64,000 nucleotides of DNA from Neoscytalidium dimidiatum (lineage: Eukaryota > Ascomycota > Dothideomycetes > Botryosphaeriales > Botryosphaeriaceae). The stretch lies in NCBI GenBank assembly GCA_037367355.1, contig CM074703.1, positions 2,232,001 through 2,296,000 of the forward strand, read 5' to 3'. The notes below the pieces were generated by a model. It did not search any database, had not been told where the DNA came from, and saw only the letters and a program-made list of their open reading frames with translations. Positions 1 through 11,540 of the stretch are shown here, piece by piece; position 1 is the first letter of the stretch, and each line of letters begins with the position of its first letter. The position numbers were made by a program, and so were the translations under genes.

Positions 1-508
1 CGTCATGGTAGGCAGTAAATGCTTGACGGAAACCTGGAAGGAGGTCCTCTGGTGGCCATTGATTAGGGCCGCGGAGGCGCCAATAGAGGTTAGAGAAGTC
101 ACCGGGCCCACTGGCTCGGTCTGGTAGCGTCGTGCCATCTGCGGGCTCGGCGGATGATTTATGATCACGGTACACGACTGGGAGCTCGGTTGCGAAATCG
201 AATTGCTCGCGGAGGTCCTTCTTGCCGAGGGTCGTCTCTTCTGCGAAACCACTATAACCGAGAAAATGCGGGGAATTCAGCTTGGAAAGACCGGCTTTCA
301 CGTCGGCGGGCAAGTCAAAGAGAACCGGAAGCCTTTCTGTCAGGCCAGTGATGGTGGAATTATCTACGCCATGGTTTTTGATATACAGAAACCCGACGTT
401 GAAAAGGGCATCGTGCAGCTGGGCTAGTAGTGCTGGGCGCTGGGCGGGGTCATCGGCAAGGGAAAGGTCAAGAATTGGGAGCGACGAAGGGACAGACGAA
501 GGAGCCAT
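1..508 (-). CDS. 2-oxoglutarate/Fe(II)-dependent oxygenase, N-terminal part (cut by window edge)
   Basis: Reading the minus strand from the ATG at 506-508 gives 169 residues with no stop before the left edge, so the gene continues outside the window. The start is typical of the isopenicillin N synthase-like family. A short 'LPILDLSLA' strand comes first, then a helix ending in 'GFLYIKNHGV', then 'FLGYSGFAEE' and 'DLREQFDFATELP', which correspond to the DIOX_N domain (about residues 8-120). These enzymes use Fe(II), O2 and 2-oxoglutarate to oxidise small molecules in the cytosol. The catalytic HxD...H iron ligands lie beyond the edge and cannot be checked. No intron is needed in the visible part. 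It is divergent from ATG3 across about 950 bp. The substrate cannot be predicted. Confidence 0.8.
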   Translation of the reverse strand, partial: MAPSSVPSSLPILDLSLADDPAQRPALLAQLHDALFNVGFLYIKNHGVDNSTITGLTERLPVLFDLPADVKAGLSKLNSPHFLGYSGFAEETTLGKKDLREQFDFATELPVVYRDHKSSAEPADGTTLPDRASGPGDFSNLYWRLRGPNQWPPEDLLPGFRQAFTAYHD

Positions 509-1459
509 TTGATTTTTAGTGACAGTAATAGACAATCGGGACAGTCGACGTAGGACGTAATACTAAGAACGAGAACGTGTGGTGAATGACGGAAACATTA
601 ACGAAAGCAGTATGCCGGGATGACGTGCTTGGAGCCGAGCTACAACCAGGTTGTTGCACCCATTGCGTCTCCACGTAGTAGCTTGGGCCACAAATAATTC
701 ACCAAACATGACCAGACTGTAAGAGGTTGAATCAATCTTCCCAATGCCAATGTGCACAGAATAGCTAAGCATAGCCGTCCGGAAGTTTGGTCCAACTTGC
801 CCGCCTTATATCATGTTTTTGTGTTTTTGTTGCAGAATGAAGAAAGATAACAATAAGAACACATGCCTTCTGTGGTGTGTAAATTGCCAAACCTACGTGA
901 TGAAAAATGCCAAATATCGCAGCCCAATTGTAGGTATCCAGTAACGTAGGTGTCGTCCGAATAACGCTAAACCTGTTCGGGTGTTCATCTGAGATACGGC
1001 TCTCATCTAGGTGCCTTGCTGACGCGGGTACTTCTGACAGTGACGGCATATCGAATGACTGAAACGTTTGCGCCGATGACTCGTCTTCTAGACAGCAAAG
1101 TGACCCGCGGCGAGGAATGTCAATGGTTGGACGTCAGGCGCCCGGGTCACTCCGTAGCTTCGCCATCACGTGCGATAACAACTGCCCTACCTATCGTGTC
1201 CCGCTGCGCCTTCACCGCCCGCGCTGGGTCCAAGGCAGCTGCATCCCGCTCGACCGTCACCTCTCCCACTCCCTTCTCCTCCCAGAAACTCTCAGCGCAA
1301 AGCATCCTTCTGGCTTCCTTTTGCAGACTTCGAAACTCGAACAAACCAACAATACATCCGAAAGCAAATCACATCTGAAGACAAAGCAGCTAGCCAGCTC
1401 AAGGACCCAGCCGTACCACCCCGCACTCGAAGCGCCGCCCCACACCAGCGCCGCCCAGC
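509..1459. promoter_or_regulatory. Divergent intergenic region between the oxygenase and ATG3
   Basis: No coding pattern is visible in these 951 bp, which must hold the promoters of both flanking genes. A perfect palindromic CACGTG E-box lies at 1167-1172, about 290 bp before the ATG3 start. Such a site could bind a bHLH factor, but this is only a sequence match. The pyrimidine-rich CTCCC/CCTTC stretch at about 1255-1320 is common upstream of fungal transcription starts. Confidence 0.4.
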
Positions 1460-2590
1460 ATGAACTACCTCCGCAGCACGCTGAACACTCTGCGCGACAC
1501 ATATGCGCCCATAAGTCATACCTCCACCTTCCGCGCCACCGGCCAGATCACCCCCGAGGAGTTCGTTGCGGCCGGCGACTTCCTTGTCTACAAGTTCCCC
1601 TCGTGGTCGTGGTCCGATGCCTCGCACCCGTCCAAGCGCGTCAGCTACTTGCCTGAGGGCAAGCAGTTCCTGGTAACTCGCGGCGTTCCTTGCCACCGCC
1701 GCTTGGATGATAATTTCGCCGGCGACGGCGGTGACGAGGGTACCGTTGTTGGCGATGGATTCGCAGGCGGCCCCGGCGATAACGATGACGACGGCTGGCT
1801 AAGGACCGGCGGTGGCGGTAACAATATGGGCGCGAGTCAAGAACGCGCCGCCAGAGATGTGCGGACGGTTGACGACAAGGGTGAAGTCAGTGATGCGCCT
1901 GAGACAGACGATGAAATTCCGGATATGGAAGATGAGGAGGATGATGAGGAGGCAATCATCCGCGACACCAAGGCTGGCTCCGGAACTGCTGCGTGAGTAC
2001 TCTTTGGCTGCTCCCACCACTACAGGTCATTTGCTGACATCCTTCTCAGACCACTTCGCACGTACACGCTGTACATAATATACACTCCATATTATCGCAC
2101 CCCGCGCCTCTACTTGTCAGGCTACCTCTCCCCGTCCGAGCCGCTTCCTCCCCACTTGATGATGGAGGACATCGTTGGTGACTACAAGGACAAGACCGTT
2201 ACGCTGGAGGATTTCCCATTCTTCGATGCTGGAATCAAGATGGCCTCTGTGCACCCCTGCAAGCACGCTTCGGTCATGAAGGTCCTCCTAGACCGTGCCG
2301 ATGCTGCGCTCAAACTGCGCGTTGCAAAGATGAAGGCTGGACGGGATATCAGCAAGGGTCATGGTGCAGAGCTTGGTATGGAGGGCTTAGCAGAGCAGCT
2401 TGAAGGCGTGCAGATCGGTGACAAGAAGGATGACAAGAAGGGCGACGGTGACGAGTGGGAAGTTCTGGACCAGACATCAGCACCCGAAGATGAAGTTGCC
2501 ATCCGGGTCGACCAATACCTGGTTGTGTTCCTGAAGTTCATGGCAAGTGTGACCCCCGGCATTGAGCATGATTTCACTATGGGGGTATGA
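1460..2590 (+). CDS. ATG3: Autophagy-related protein 3, E2-like ATG8-conjugating enzyme
   Basis: Two exons, 1460-1992 and 2050-2590, with a 57-nt GTGAGT...CAG intron, give 357 residues. The N-terminus '[20 protein letters not shown]' is the amphipathic membrane-binding helix of Atg3. It is followed by '[16 protein letters not shown]' and 'FPSWSWSDA', both hallmarks of the family. A long acidic insert (about residues 145-172) is the flexible region that contacts Atg7 and other partners. The E2-like core '[19 protein letters not shown]' follows, then the catalytic motif HPCKHASVM with the thioester cysteine at about C248. Atg3 receives Atg8 from Atg7 and transfers it to phosphatidylethanolamine on the phagophore. 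Length and motifs match a normal, intact copy. The intron interrupts the acidic-linker/core boundary (GTAA|PLRTYT). Confidence 0.97.
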
Positions 2591-3187
2591 GAGGAAAAGA
2601 CTTCCGCTTACAACTCCCCATCAATTTAATGCTTGGGTATTCAACGCGCGGACATAGGGTCTCAGGATAGGCGTTCTTGACTGCTTGCAGTTTGACTTAA
2701 TTACGAAGGGGCTTTCAGAGATGATGGTCATGGGTTCATTCGGCGTTCGGATAGGCGTAGGCAGGGCAGAGGCAGCGGCGACACCCTTTTCCTTTTTCAG
2801 TTCCCGACTTGAAATATACCACAAAGGCTTGCAAAACGATAGACGCGTTGCATTCAGATAGGCCATACTAGTGATTCGAATCCAAGTGTCAGAAATGGGG
2901 AGGATAAACGAGCGTTCGGTGATACTGTAGGAGACCCGGCTCCGAGTTCTGATTACGTGAGATGAAAAGGATAGAAGGAGATTTGCATATTCAGTCTCAG
3001 TGACTTCGCCAGGAATGGTAGCCTCTCCCAGAAAGGACCTTGCAGCCGCCCTCACACATCATCATCATCATCATCTCACACCAGCCGCTCTGGTTCCTCA
3101 TTCACGCGAGAAACAATCACTTCCCGCCATCTCCGTCATCCCGCCACCATACTCCATCTTTCCTCTCCATTCCTCCATTTACCCCCT
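2591..3187. other. Convergent intergenic region with a short (CAT)6 repeat
   Basis: This lies between the 3' ends of ATG3 and the secreted-protein gene. A perfect (CAT)6 tract occupies 3057-3074, followed by a pyrimidine-rich stretch to about 3185. A minus-strand open frame over 2621-3055 has no recognisable motif and is not accepted as a gene. Confidence 0.4.
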
Positions 3188-3791
3188 TCACCAATGGTAA
3201 ATCCACCGCACCGGCCTCTGCTGCCGCTGCTCTTCCCCCTCCGCCGCCCCGGCCTCCTCGCTCCTCTTCGCCCTCATCCTCCTCATCGCCACCCCGCCGT
3301 TCCCCATCGTCGCGATCCGCCCGTTCAGCACCGCGTCGATGAAGTTCTTGACCGCGTGCACGTGCTTATTCACGGCCGCGCCCTCGGCGCTGTTCTCATC
3401 CAACCCGGCGTGCGCCTCGACGTCGCCGCGCGTCGCGATGGCGAACGGCGCCGAGTAGTGGCCCGGGGCGACCTCGCCGTCGGCGTCGATGGCGCGCCGG
3501 AGGAGGGTTGCGGTGTTGTGGGCGCGCGGGAAGCTGGCCGCGATGTCGTGCTGTTGGTGGGAAATGAGAGAAGGAGGGTTAATGGTCAGTGGGGTTGTTG
3601 GGGTTGGGGAGGGGGTGTGGAGAGAATGGTTTTCGTTGGTGGGCTTGTGGGGGGACGGTGTGGTCAACACTTACTTCGGACACGCCCTGAGCACGCAAGG
3701 CGTCGATCTCGGCTTCACTCGCTGGAGCGGGGAGCGCGGCGACGCTGGCTACGGCAGCGAGGATGAGGATGGCGTTGGTGACGAGCTTCAT
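3188..3791 (-). CDS. Small secreted protein of unknown function
   Basis: Two exons (3675-3791, then 3188-3550 on the minus strand) with a GTAAGT...CAG intron of 124 nt give 159 residues. Residues 1-20 ('MKLVTNAILILAAVASVAAL') are a clear signal peptide, followed by a Pro/Ala stretch. The mature part contains 'ASFPRAHNTATLLRRAIDAD' and a mid-region rich in His, Asn and Ala. It ends in a basic 'MRRMRAKR' stretch, an acidic/Gln segment and 'PVRWIYHW'. There is no cysteine, so disulphide-stabilised effector folds are excluded. The dibasic 'RR' and 'KR' sites could be Kex2 targets, which is inference. I do not recognise the family. The intron phase is 0 and the frame joins cleanly, which supports a real spliced gene. 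Confidence 0.72.
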
Positions 3792-5320
3792 GTTTGGCTT
3801 CGTTTGCTGTCGTCTCTCAGAGACGTGGTTCCTTCACTTGTGGGTTTCGGCACGTATGGATAGAAGAGATGATTTGGCTGTGACTCTGAGGCGGTCGTGG
3901 CCGAGTGGCTGGAGTAAAAAAAAAAAAAGACTTGATAGATGGTCGACGGTGTGACACTAACGAACGGAGTAACAGCGAGCGGCTGACCAACTAACAGAGC
4001 GATCGTCACGAGATAACAAAGACTTTGTTCGTCAAGGTCTGCTCCGAATCGTCTACAGCTCATAGAAGGGACAGCAGCCAGCGTCCTTATACTCTCATCC
4101 TTACCCTGGACATACCCTTTGAGGGAGAAGCCTCGATCCTGTTCTCGTGAACCAAGACTACATCCCCTCGCATCGGCATCACGCGAAACAAGACACGAAA
4201 AGGGTGTGCCCCGCACTGTGAGGAATTGACGGAATAAAAAGGGAGAAGGGTGGTCGTGATATTCTACTGCAAGGATCCGGACGTCGGCGGCTCATGTGGC
4301 TGAACTGGATGGCTCACAACCGACACTTTATCACCCTTTCCTTTGTTCGAAGGTCGAGGCCTCAGGGGTAAATTCAGACGCGTCTCACGCGTAAAGGAGG
4401 ACGCGAAACGCGTTCTGGCATGTGAATTGAGGGGAAGGTAAGGTTTAGTGAGGAAAGGATGTCGAAGCAAGGAGGGGGATTGGGTCCACGCGCACGAGAG
4501 ACAGCCGTGGCAAGGAGAAATAAGGAAAGTCAGCGGAGATACGCCGTTCCTGCATGCCAGCTAGTGCGATGACACGTCGACAGGGCCGGCGATAAGGTGC
4601 ATACTCAACACATGTTTCGACGCCGTCTAGGCCAAAGGAAGATAGGTACTTTGAATGATAGCTTGGATACACGAACGTGAAGTCAGACAATGATCCTGGA
4701 CACGCTTGGATCAAGCTCTCGTCATAAATATCGATCACACGTCGATGTTTTACCAACTGATCAGATGGTGCAGGGTTGAAAAGCCCTCTCACCACTTCCC
4801 GAGGAATTTGGGTTTGCCACACCTTAAAATGCTCACGAATGACTCTCGGGCCGCCCCTTTGTACATCGGCTGGCCAGTAGAAGCCCACATCACTCCGAGA
4901 TGTGTTTCACTGCATCTGTTCCAGTCGCAGAGACAAAAGGGCGGGCCGAGGGAGCCTTGAAGAGACATAACATTACTTGCACCCACGTGTGACCGGAAGC
5001 AAATACAGGAACGCCTTGTCCTTCATTCGTCGCTTCAAAATCCCTTCTCTTCAATTGCGCCTGTTCTCTTTCCCTTGAGCGTTCTAATACTTTTGGCCAT
5101 TTGGATATACCTTTGAAACAACTTGCCAACACCGCTTTTGTAGCCTTGACAGCTTGTCATTCACGTCGTCGAACAAAACAGAAATCTAGTCCTCGTAGAG
5201 CCAGCCGCCTGAGAGACCTGAGACAAGTCGAATAAGAAGAAGACTGACGCTGACACACGAGGTGGTCAGGAATGTCCCCCTGTCGGAGGCGTTCATTTGA
5301 TTTCGAAAATCATGGAAGGA
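3792..5320. other. Intergenic region, about 1.5 kb
   Basis: No gene is supported. It contains an A12 run at about 3917-3928 near the secreted-protein promoter. Several minus-strand open frames (4264-4470, 4445-4888, 4890-5132) look faintly protein-like. I could not join them with consensus splice sites without hitting stops. Confidence 0.35.
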
Positions 5321-6936
5321 TTAAAAGCCCTCAAAATCGGCCGGGTTCCTCTTTGGCATCTCCCCGATGGGTGCACCAAAGTTGTAACTTCTCTTCGTCT
5401 TCAGCCTGATTCCAGGGACTTGTGGCTCGGCCGACTCAGATTCGCCTTCGTTCTCTCCTGGATTAATCGGTAGTGACGCCGCATTGTCGAGAGGGTCGAC
5501 TTCAGAGTCGCTGGTTTCCGAAGGAGCCCCTTGCAAGACTGCCGGCTTCTGCTCCTCAGGATGTTCACTGATGACCGCAAGCTTCTCCTGCAAGACATCC
5601 AACATGGTAGATGCGTCGGGTCTGTCAGGCCGAGGGGGCAGGAAGAGCGGCTCCTGCATCGGCGGATCTTCTTCTTCACTTGACTCACTCTGGACGGCAA
5701 CATCATCTTCGACGGGAACAGGTGGTGGAATTGCTTTTGGCGTCTTCTCGCCAGGGGTAGTCTCCATGCTGAAGGAGCCAACCTTGCCGGGAGTATGTCC
5801 CGCATGCCTCCGATATGCTTCGGGTGGTGGTGACAGATGCGCAGCCGTAGAGACAGGCGAGGGCGGCTCCTCTTCAATGTTCCCCACGCGCGAACCACCG
5901 ACTGAATACACATGTAAGCAACTGAGCAACGCAGTAAGGATACTTTCCACTAACCTGTCGTCATGCCATCTATGCCGTGATGAGTGATGGTGAAACGAGA
6001 GGGCTGGTACTGCAGGCCTGGGATTCCAAGATGGCTCGTCAAGCTGCTCTGCCGCGACGAGCCAGCCTGTGTGGGAGGGCTCACGGAAGAGCCGGCCTGA
6101 GGAGCAGTAGGTGGACTCTTTACTGGAGATATTCTGCTGTTGGCTGCTGACGGTGGAGAGACGATGTGACTATGGAAGCTGTTGGGATCACCAAGAGCAA
6201 GCTCAGCCTGCTTCAACTTGGTCGCCATGACGAGCATCTCCTGCTGTTTTGCATCGAGGGCAGCGCGTAAGCGCGCGATATCCTGTTGATACAATTGGCG
6301 TTCCTGCTCCCACACTCGGCGCTCGTTCTCGAAGCTGCTGCGGGCACTGGCCAGCAGCTTCCTCCACTCGTCGGAGGCGACAGAGCCGGCTGCGTCAGGC
6401 TGCACGATAGGGGTCGCGATTTGAGCGATGCCGTGGTCGGGCGGAGTGAGCGGCGACGCAACACGGTGTGTGCCGTTGCGGGAGCTGTGACCGGACAGCG
6501 GGAGCGGGCTGGCGGAGGGAACGCTCTCGCGGACCGGCACCGAAGTGGGTATCATAGTGGGATGCGGAACAACGGGCGGAGGTAGCGCGGAAAATGGGAG
6601 ATAAAGAGCGTCGTTCGGCGTGGGCTCGAAGGCAGCGGGCGGCGACCGCTTCGTCTGCGGAAGCGCGAGCGGTGTGCCGTTCGCTGTGTGGGGAGACTCA
6701 GTCAGCTCTCGTGCGCAACGCCGGTCAGGCAGCGGAGTCATCACAGTTGGCGGCGCGGGTCGGCGCGTGTACAGGGGCAAACGGCGGATGGTGTTGGGAC
6801 GGTCGGGCGACGCAGTCCGGAGAATGTAGGCGGACCATGGCTGGGCTCGCAGAGCGGGTCTGGTTGGGCAGGTTGGGGGGAAAGAAGCGTTGTCTGTCAG
6901 AGGCGTGGCAGTGACGCAGCGCACCAGACCCTGCAA
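5321..6936 (-). CDS. Coiled-coil, proline/serine-rich protein of unknown function
   Basis: Exon 1 (5955-6936) and exon 2 (5321-5901) join across a 53-nt intron (GTTAGT...CAG) to give 520 residues. The first ~65 residues may be untranslated leader, because a second in-frame ATG at 6739-6741 (start 'MTPLPDRRCAREL') would give a 455-residue product. The N-terminal third is Pro/Ser-rich. A heptad-like coiled coil follows ('ERRVWEQERQLYQQDIARLR', then 'KQQEMLVMATKLKQAEL'). After it comes 'SHLGIPGLQYQPSRFTITHH', then a disordered acidic tail with Pro and Ser/Glu clusters ending 'GEMPKRNPADFEGF'. This architecture suggests a scaffold or cytoskeletal/septal adaptor, but I do not recognise the family. 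It is divergent from the hydrolase at 7145. Confidence 0.7.
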
Positions 6937-7144
6937 TGCTGCTAGATTCCGATTCGGCTCGCCCGCCGTACTGTACCTTGCAGATCTCTCGCCTTGGCGC
7001 GCCGGGCCAGACGTGTGCGACCCCTAGTGGCCTCTCGTGCCTCTTAAGGCTGCCGCGCTTAAGGAAGCCTGCACGCCTGCTCGTCGCCCGTCGTGCTGGT
7101 CCCTTCTGCGTCCCTTCTGCACGCTCGCGCTCAAGCCCACAGTG
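6937..7144. promoter_or_regulatory. Short divergent promoter
   Basis: Only 208 bp separate the outermost start of the coiled-coil gene (6936, minus) from the hydrolase start (7145, plus), so the two genes probably share control elements. If the inner start at 6741 is used the gap is 403 bp. The segment is GC-rich with no obvious TATA element. Confidence 0.4.
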
Positions 7145-8226
7145 ATGATGCAAGCCCGGTCCATTGCCCTCTCCACCAAGCCGGGCGCGCGCCTGCACTA
7201 CTCCACTTGCTCCCCCGCATCCACCGAACACGGGCCTCTTTCCGCAACCTTGCTCGTGTTCCTGAACGGCCTGGTGCTGCCGCGATCCTCGTGGGCCGCA
7301 GCCGTCGACAGCCTCATCTCAACCCGTTCGCGCCACCTGCGGCCGCTCCCGCACATCCTGACGTATGATCGATACGGCCAGGGCGACTCCGACCCTGATC
7401 CCACTGACGCCGATCCCGCCTCGCCCTATGGCCACGACGCGTGCGCTGTCGTCAGAGACCTGCATCAGTTACTGATCCAAGTCTGTGAAACCGATCTGCA
7501 CACCACCCTCGACCGCACTACACTGATTTTCGTCTGCAACTCCATCGGCTGCCCCATTGCACGCCTCTACGCTGTCGACCATCCGCGTTGCGTCGCCGCA
7601 TACATTTTCTTGGACTCGATGATGGCCAATACCGACTTCGTTTCGCTGTTCCCTGACCCCGATACCGTGGATTTTGATCCGTCTACGCTGCCTCAAGGCA
7701 TTGACGTTAACGGTCTTCGCGTGGCTAGGGAGAGGTACAGAGCCATGTTCCATCCAAACGTCCCAAATGCAGAGCATCTCGACCGGCGGAATCTTGCCGA
7801 CTTACTCCCCAGCGCCGGTACTCCTTTGCTTCCTCCAGGCCCAGAAGGAGGGGATCCTTATCTGATTGTTGTAGGCCACGATCCGGAAGTATTCGCAGAG
7901 CAGAGCGAGACGGTACTGAATATCTTTTAGCAAATGACGCAATCTCTAATCCAGATAATTTCTGAACTAGTATGGCTGACATATCTACGCAGGGGAGTCT
8001 CAAAGTGCCAAAGGCCCTAACCAATGCGTACATCAGTCCGGCATGGCAGACCTACAATAAAGGCCTTACCAAGCTACTCGAATCCGCAGATCACGTGAAA
8101 GGGCCTGTCATTGTGAAAAAATGTGGGCATTTTATTCAAAAGGATGATCCTGAATATGTCGCTCGAGAAGTAGGTGCGTTGTTGGATACACTATTCAGTG
8201 ACAAAGGTGTGCCAGGTTTCCCATGA
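7145..8226 (+). CDS. Alpha/beta-hydrolase family protein
   Basis: Exons 7145-7912 and 7993-8226, joined over an 80-nt intron (GTACTG...CAG, phase 0), give 333 residues. The fold signatures appear in order: a beta strand ending 'LLVFLNGLVLPRSSW' (oxyanion region, NG instead of the usual HG), 'LTYDRYGQGDSDP', the nucleophile elbow 'FVCNSIGCPIARL' with Ser133, 'YLIVVGHDPEV' with a probable acid at D246, and 'VIVKKCGHFIQKDDPE' with His302. The elbow reads C-x-S-x-G instead of G-x-S-x-G. Hydrolases of this type act on esters, lactones or epoxides, and the substrate is not predictable here. There is no signal peptide, so it is probably cytosolic. The start was chosen at the first of two Met codons; an upstream in-frame ATG at 7037 lies in the shared promoter and gives an unfamily-like leader. 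Confidence 0.85.
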
Positions 8227-11200
8227 GGGTAATCGACATGCGTTCGCATCGGGATACAAGTCCCAAATAAACGCAAAAAAATCGACTAGGCCATTTAAAA
8301 CCACTCCAAGACATGCAGTATGCAACATCTCTCGTTGTGATTGTCAAGAGAAATATCTTTATATTTGAAAACCTATTTGGCGGAAGTGCAATGCGATTGT
8401 CGCTAATGTTGAAAATTGTTATCATCCTTACCACTTCCTCAGCACAACGTCCCTCGGGGAATTTCCGGGGAAAGCGGTTGCGCTTTGATAAATGGTGAAG
8501 GTGCATACTTCTACAATCATCACATGATCGGACTCCCTTTTCAATGTGCGACTGCGTCAGGAACACAGGAATACAGGAATACGGCCCAGAACTTTGCAAA
8601 TGCGAGAGCCTGCTTGTCCGAGTTCAAGCCTTGATAATGGATATGACATATAGTTCAACGTTAGTCAGACCACACGTGCAAATGAGGCGCTTCGGACACA
8701 GGAAGGATGCCTTTCTGCGCAAACTACCGCTGGAAGATGTAGATCTATTGCCTTCGGAGACATCCAGCCGCAATCAGCCGACGGTTGAAGAATCTCAGAT
8801 CCAGGATACGGTGGCTCGCACTGTTAGCAAGTTTTACCTGGCACATGCCTCGCCAGCGTTCTTAGAAAGAAGTACTGGACATCAAAGATGATGAGCTGCC
8901 CTTAATATCCTTCGTAAAAAAAAAAATGAGAATCTTCACATGACATGTACTCCTAAGGATATGTTAAAGATTAATGGCATTCTTGCAACCGGGGCGCGTA
9001 TCATTTTGGGCTCCTACGCGAAATTGAAAATAGGGATATTGCCTACGAACCCGCGGGATTGGTCTTCTTACCATTATCTGAGCCAAGCATCGGGAATTTG
9101 CAGTAGTGGCAATGAAAGATAAGGTAAAAAAAGTAAGAGCTTCATTTGTCAGCCCAGACTGATACATATCCGGATATTATATAGTCACTTTTTTTTTTTT
9201 CGTTTGTTTTTCTCCCGAAGCATGGTGACTTCGTATCACAGCTCGCAAAGAGAGGGGGGAGCGGAAAGGGAACATACGAGTCGCACACACGAGAGTCGGA
9301 CACAGAAGGGGCTAGAGCATACCAAACGCTTGAGCAAATGGCAAATCTCTACCTTTCGGCGTAGCAAATTCCTAAAAAGGAATGGCAGAATCAAGTGACC
9401 TTCCGGCCAAAGTGGAAACCAAGAAACGTCACGACGTCTTTGTCCGGCCCGTCGGTTCGCGGTATCTGCCTCTGGTGAGCTCCACCTTTGGTGGACGGAA
9501 CCTCAAAAGCAGCTGACCATCTTGGTGATCAGGTTCTTCGCAGCGGTGAGGCTAGTCAGGGAAGAGTTTGCGTATGGGGCTGGCATATGCCGGGGTGCGC
9601 GAAACACAGAAGGTCCAGTTAAGCCATGGCGAGGTCGGGAATATCGCACATGCTCCGCAGTCGGCGCCAATCCCATTCACGAAACCCGACTTTCATGCAG
9701 GGCAGGGTCTGACGAGCTAAACATTATTCGAAGATCTCCGAGAGCTGGACCGAGAGCAAATGGGATCACTGTCTTGGAGCCCAGTGGCTGACTCGCGAAC
9801 CGTCCAATTCCTTCCCCCGCCCGCTCATTCCACCCAACACTGTGCGAGTGCCGTAGAAGCTTAAATAAGAAGGAGTGTGAAAGCGCTATGCGCCCAGTAG
9901 CAGCCGTGTCATCGAGGTAGATATCTTTGGCGGATGGAGGAGATGACAACATTTGTCACGCAAGTCGGGCAGTATGTCAGTTGCCAGTGAAAGACACCAT
10001 GACTGTCGAGCTCGTAGCTAATTCGACCCTGCCGCGATAGTTTCCGATCGACGATCCTGGCTAGCTCCGGCGGGCGGATGTGGGCTGCTATTTGCTGGGA
10101 GGTGAGTATTGGTGTCGGCGGGGCAATTCGCAAGTCATCATCCCGGGGCCATCGTCATCACGGGTAGTTTGCCCAGGTACAGATGCGCGTCAAAGCGGAG
10201 AGGCGAGGGCAGTGGGATGGTGGCGGGAGCGATGGCGTAGTGGATGGAAGCCGGGCTCGTCCTCTTGTACCTCCTCGGCACAACGCACCGCTGTTCGGCG
10301 GCATTAACCAGCGAGTAAGAAACATTGCGGCCCTTCCGTGGTGCGTGCGTCACGGCGTACCGTCACCTCTGACGGCATGGGACGGGGACGGGGACGGGGA
10401 CGGGGACGGGGACGGGGACGGCTAGGATGACCCTGTCCTCGGAGAAGACTCCGAGCGGGAGCGGTGCATCTATGCATGAGGAGCCGCGTTCATGAGTGAG
10501 CTTTGGGAGCACATTGGCGGTCTAGCACGGGGCCCCCAGGCGCAGCAGCGAAGGGAATGGTCGCGCGAGGCTGGGAGCGGGCGCAATTGGCCTCAGACGG
10601 CCGCGCTCGTGCAGTCTCCAGAGCCCGCAGGCTCCCAGATGTGCCGCGACGCGTGCCCGAGCTGTGCTTGGGCGGTCTGATTGGACCGGAAGTCGCAGCC
10701 GGTCAGTGTCCTCATGCTCTGGCCGCGACCCTGCCGTTGCGGAGCGCTGGCGGAGCGCTGGCGGCGCGCGGTGTCTTGCTCAGGGCCGCGGGCGCTCGTG
10801 TGGGCCGGATGGGGGCGAACAGGCACGCCTCTGCTCGCACTGGTCTCGGCCACAGACGAAGCAGTGTGACGAGGTCGCGCGGTAGCCATGCGCGTGCATC
10901 TGTCGCGTCCGCGGCTCGTAGGCGCTGCGGGCGGTTGCCATAGGCTGCTGTGCGGCGGCGGGCGGTGCCGGACGGCCTCCTGAGGCAAAAGTAATTAAGA
11001 AATCCGAGTTTGCAGGTTTCGTGATGTTGAAAAGCGGCTGGCCGTCTGTTACAGAAGCCCTCGATGGCCGTGCACTGCAGCGCGCTTTGCCTACCGTGAT
11101 TGGCTTGCCGCTTCGGCCTCAGCGAGGAGCCCATTTCGACCGTGGTAAACATCGGGGACGAGGACATCCTGCCGGTCTAGCGAATCTCCTCGCGCTGGCC

Positions 11201-11540
11201 GTCTTCGCGTTGCGGCCAGAGAGACTTCGAACCTCTTCGACCAGTCCGCCTGCCACGGCCATCGTCTTCATCGCATGCGCCACGCTGCCAGACCACCATT
11301 CCCCGCCGCTGTCAGCCCTCGAGCGCCATTGCCGTGAGCACACGCTCTCACCGTTGCATCACTTCCCTCCTCGCCGCGCCCGCTGCACGCGCGCCTCTGG
11401 TCGCTGGCAGCGCAGGGCGCCGCGTCTGCCAGCGTGGCGCGCCGTGTCTTTTGCACCCCAGCGAGCTCCCCACCGTCTCCGGACGGCGACGTCCGTCATC
11501 TCGCCGCGCTTTTGCATGAGCAGCATCCCAGCCGAGGACC
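8227..11540. other. Gene-free region, 3.3 kb, becoming GC-rich to the right
   Basis: No coding region is supported. The left part (8230-9520) is AT-richer with A/T homopolymers (for example T12 at about 9188-9199). The right part (10.1-11.5 kb) is GC-rich, and its long open frames on both strands reflect base composition. A hexanucleotide repeat lies at 10381-10422. The last kilobase presumably contains the promoter and leader of the Zn2Cys6 gene at 11541. Confidence 0.4.
10381..10422 (+). repeat. (GACGGG)7 tandem repeat, G-quadruplex-type
   Basis: Seven hexamer units in 42 bp (the last one GACGGC) create six GGGG runs separated by AC on the plus strand. This fits the general G-quadruplex pattern of four or more G-runs with short loops. 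It lies in gene-free DNA. Confidence 0.9.

Noticed and set aside
3057..3074. (CAT)6 tract as a coding His repeat
   Set aside because: It lies in an intergenic region between two gene ends, and the surrounding frame has no support.
4264..5132. Possible minus-strand multi-exon gene from frames 4890-5132, 4789-4986 and 4445-4888
   Set aside because: The translations look mildly protein-like, but joining them at the available GT/AG sites gives in-frame stops, and no family motif is recognised.
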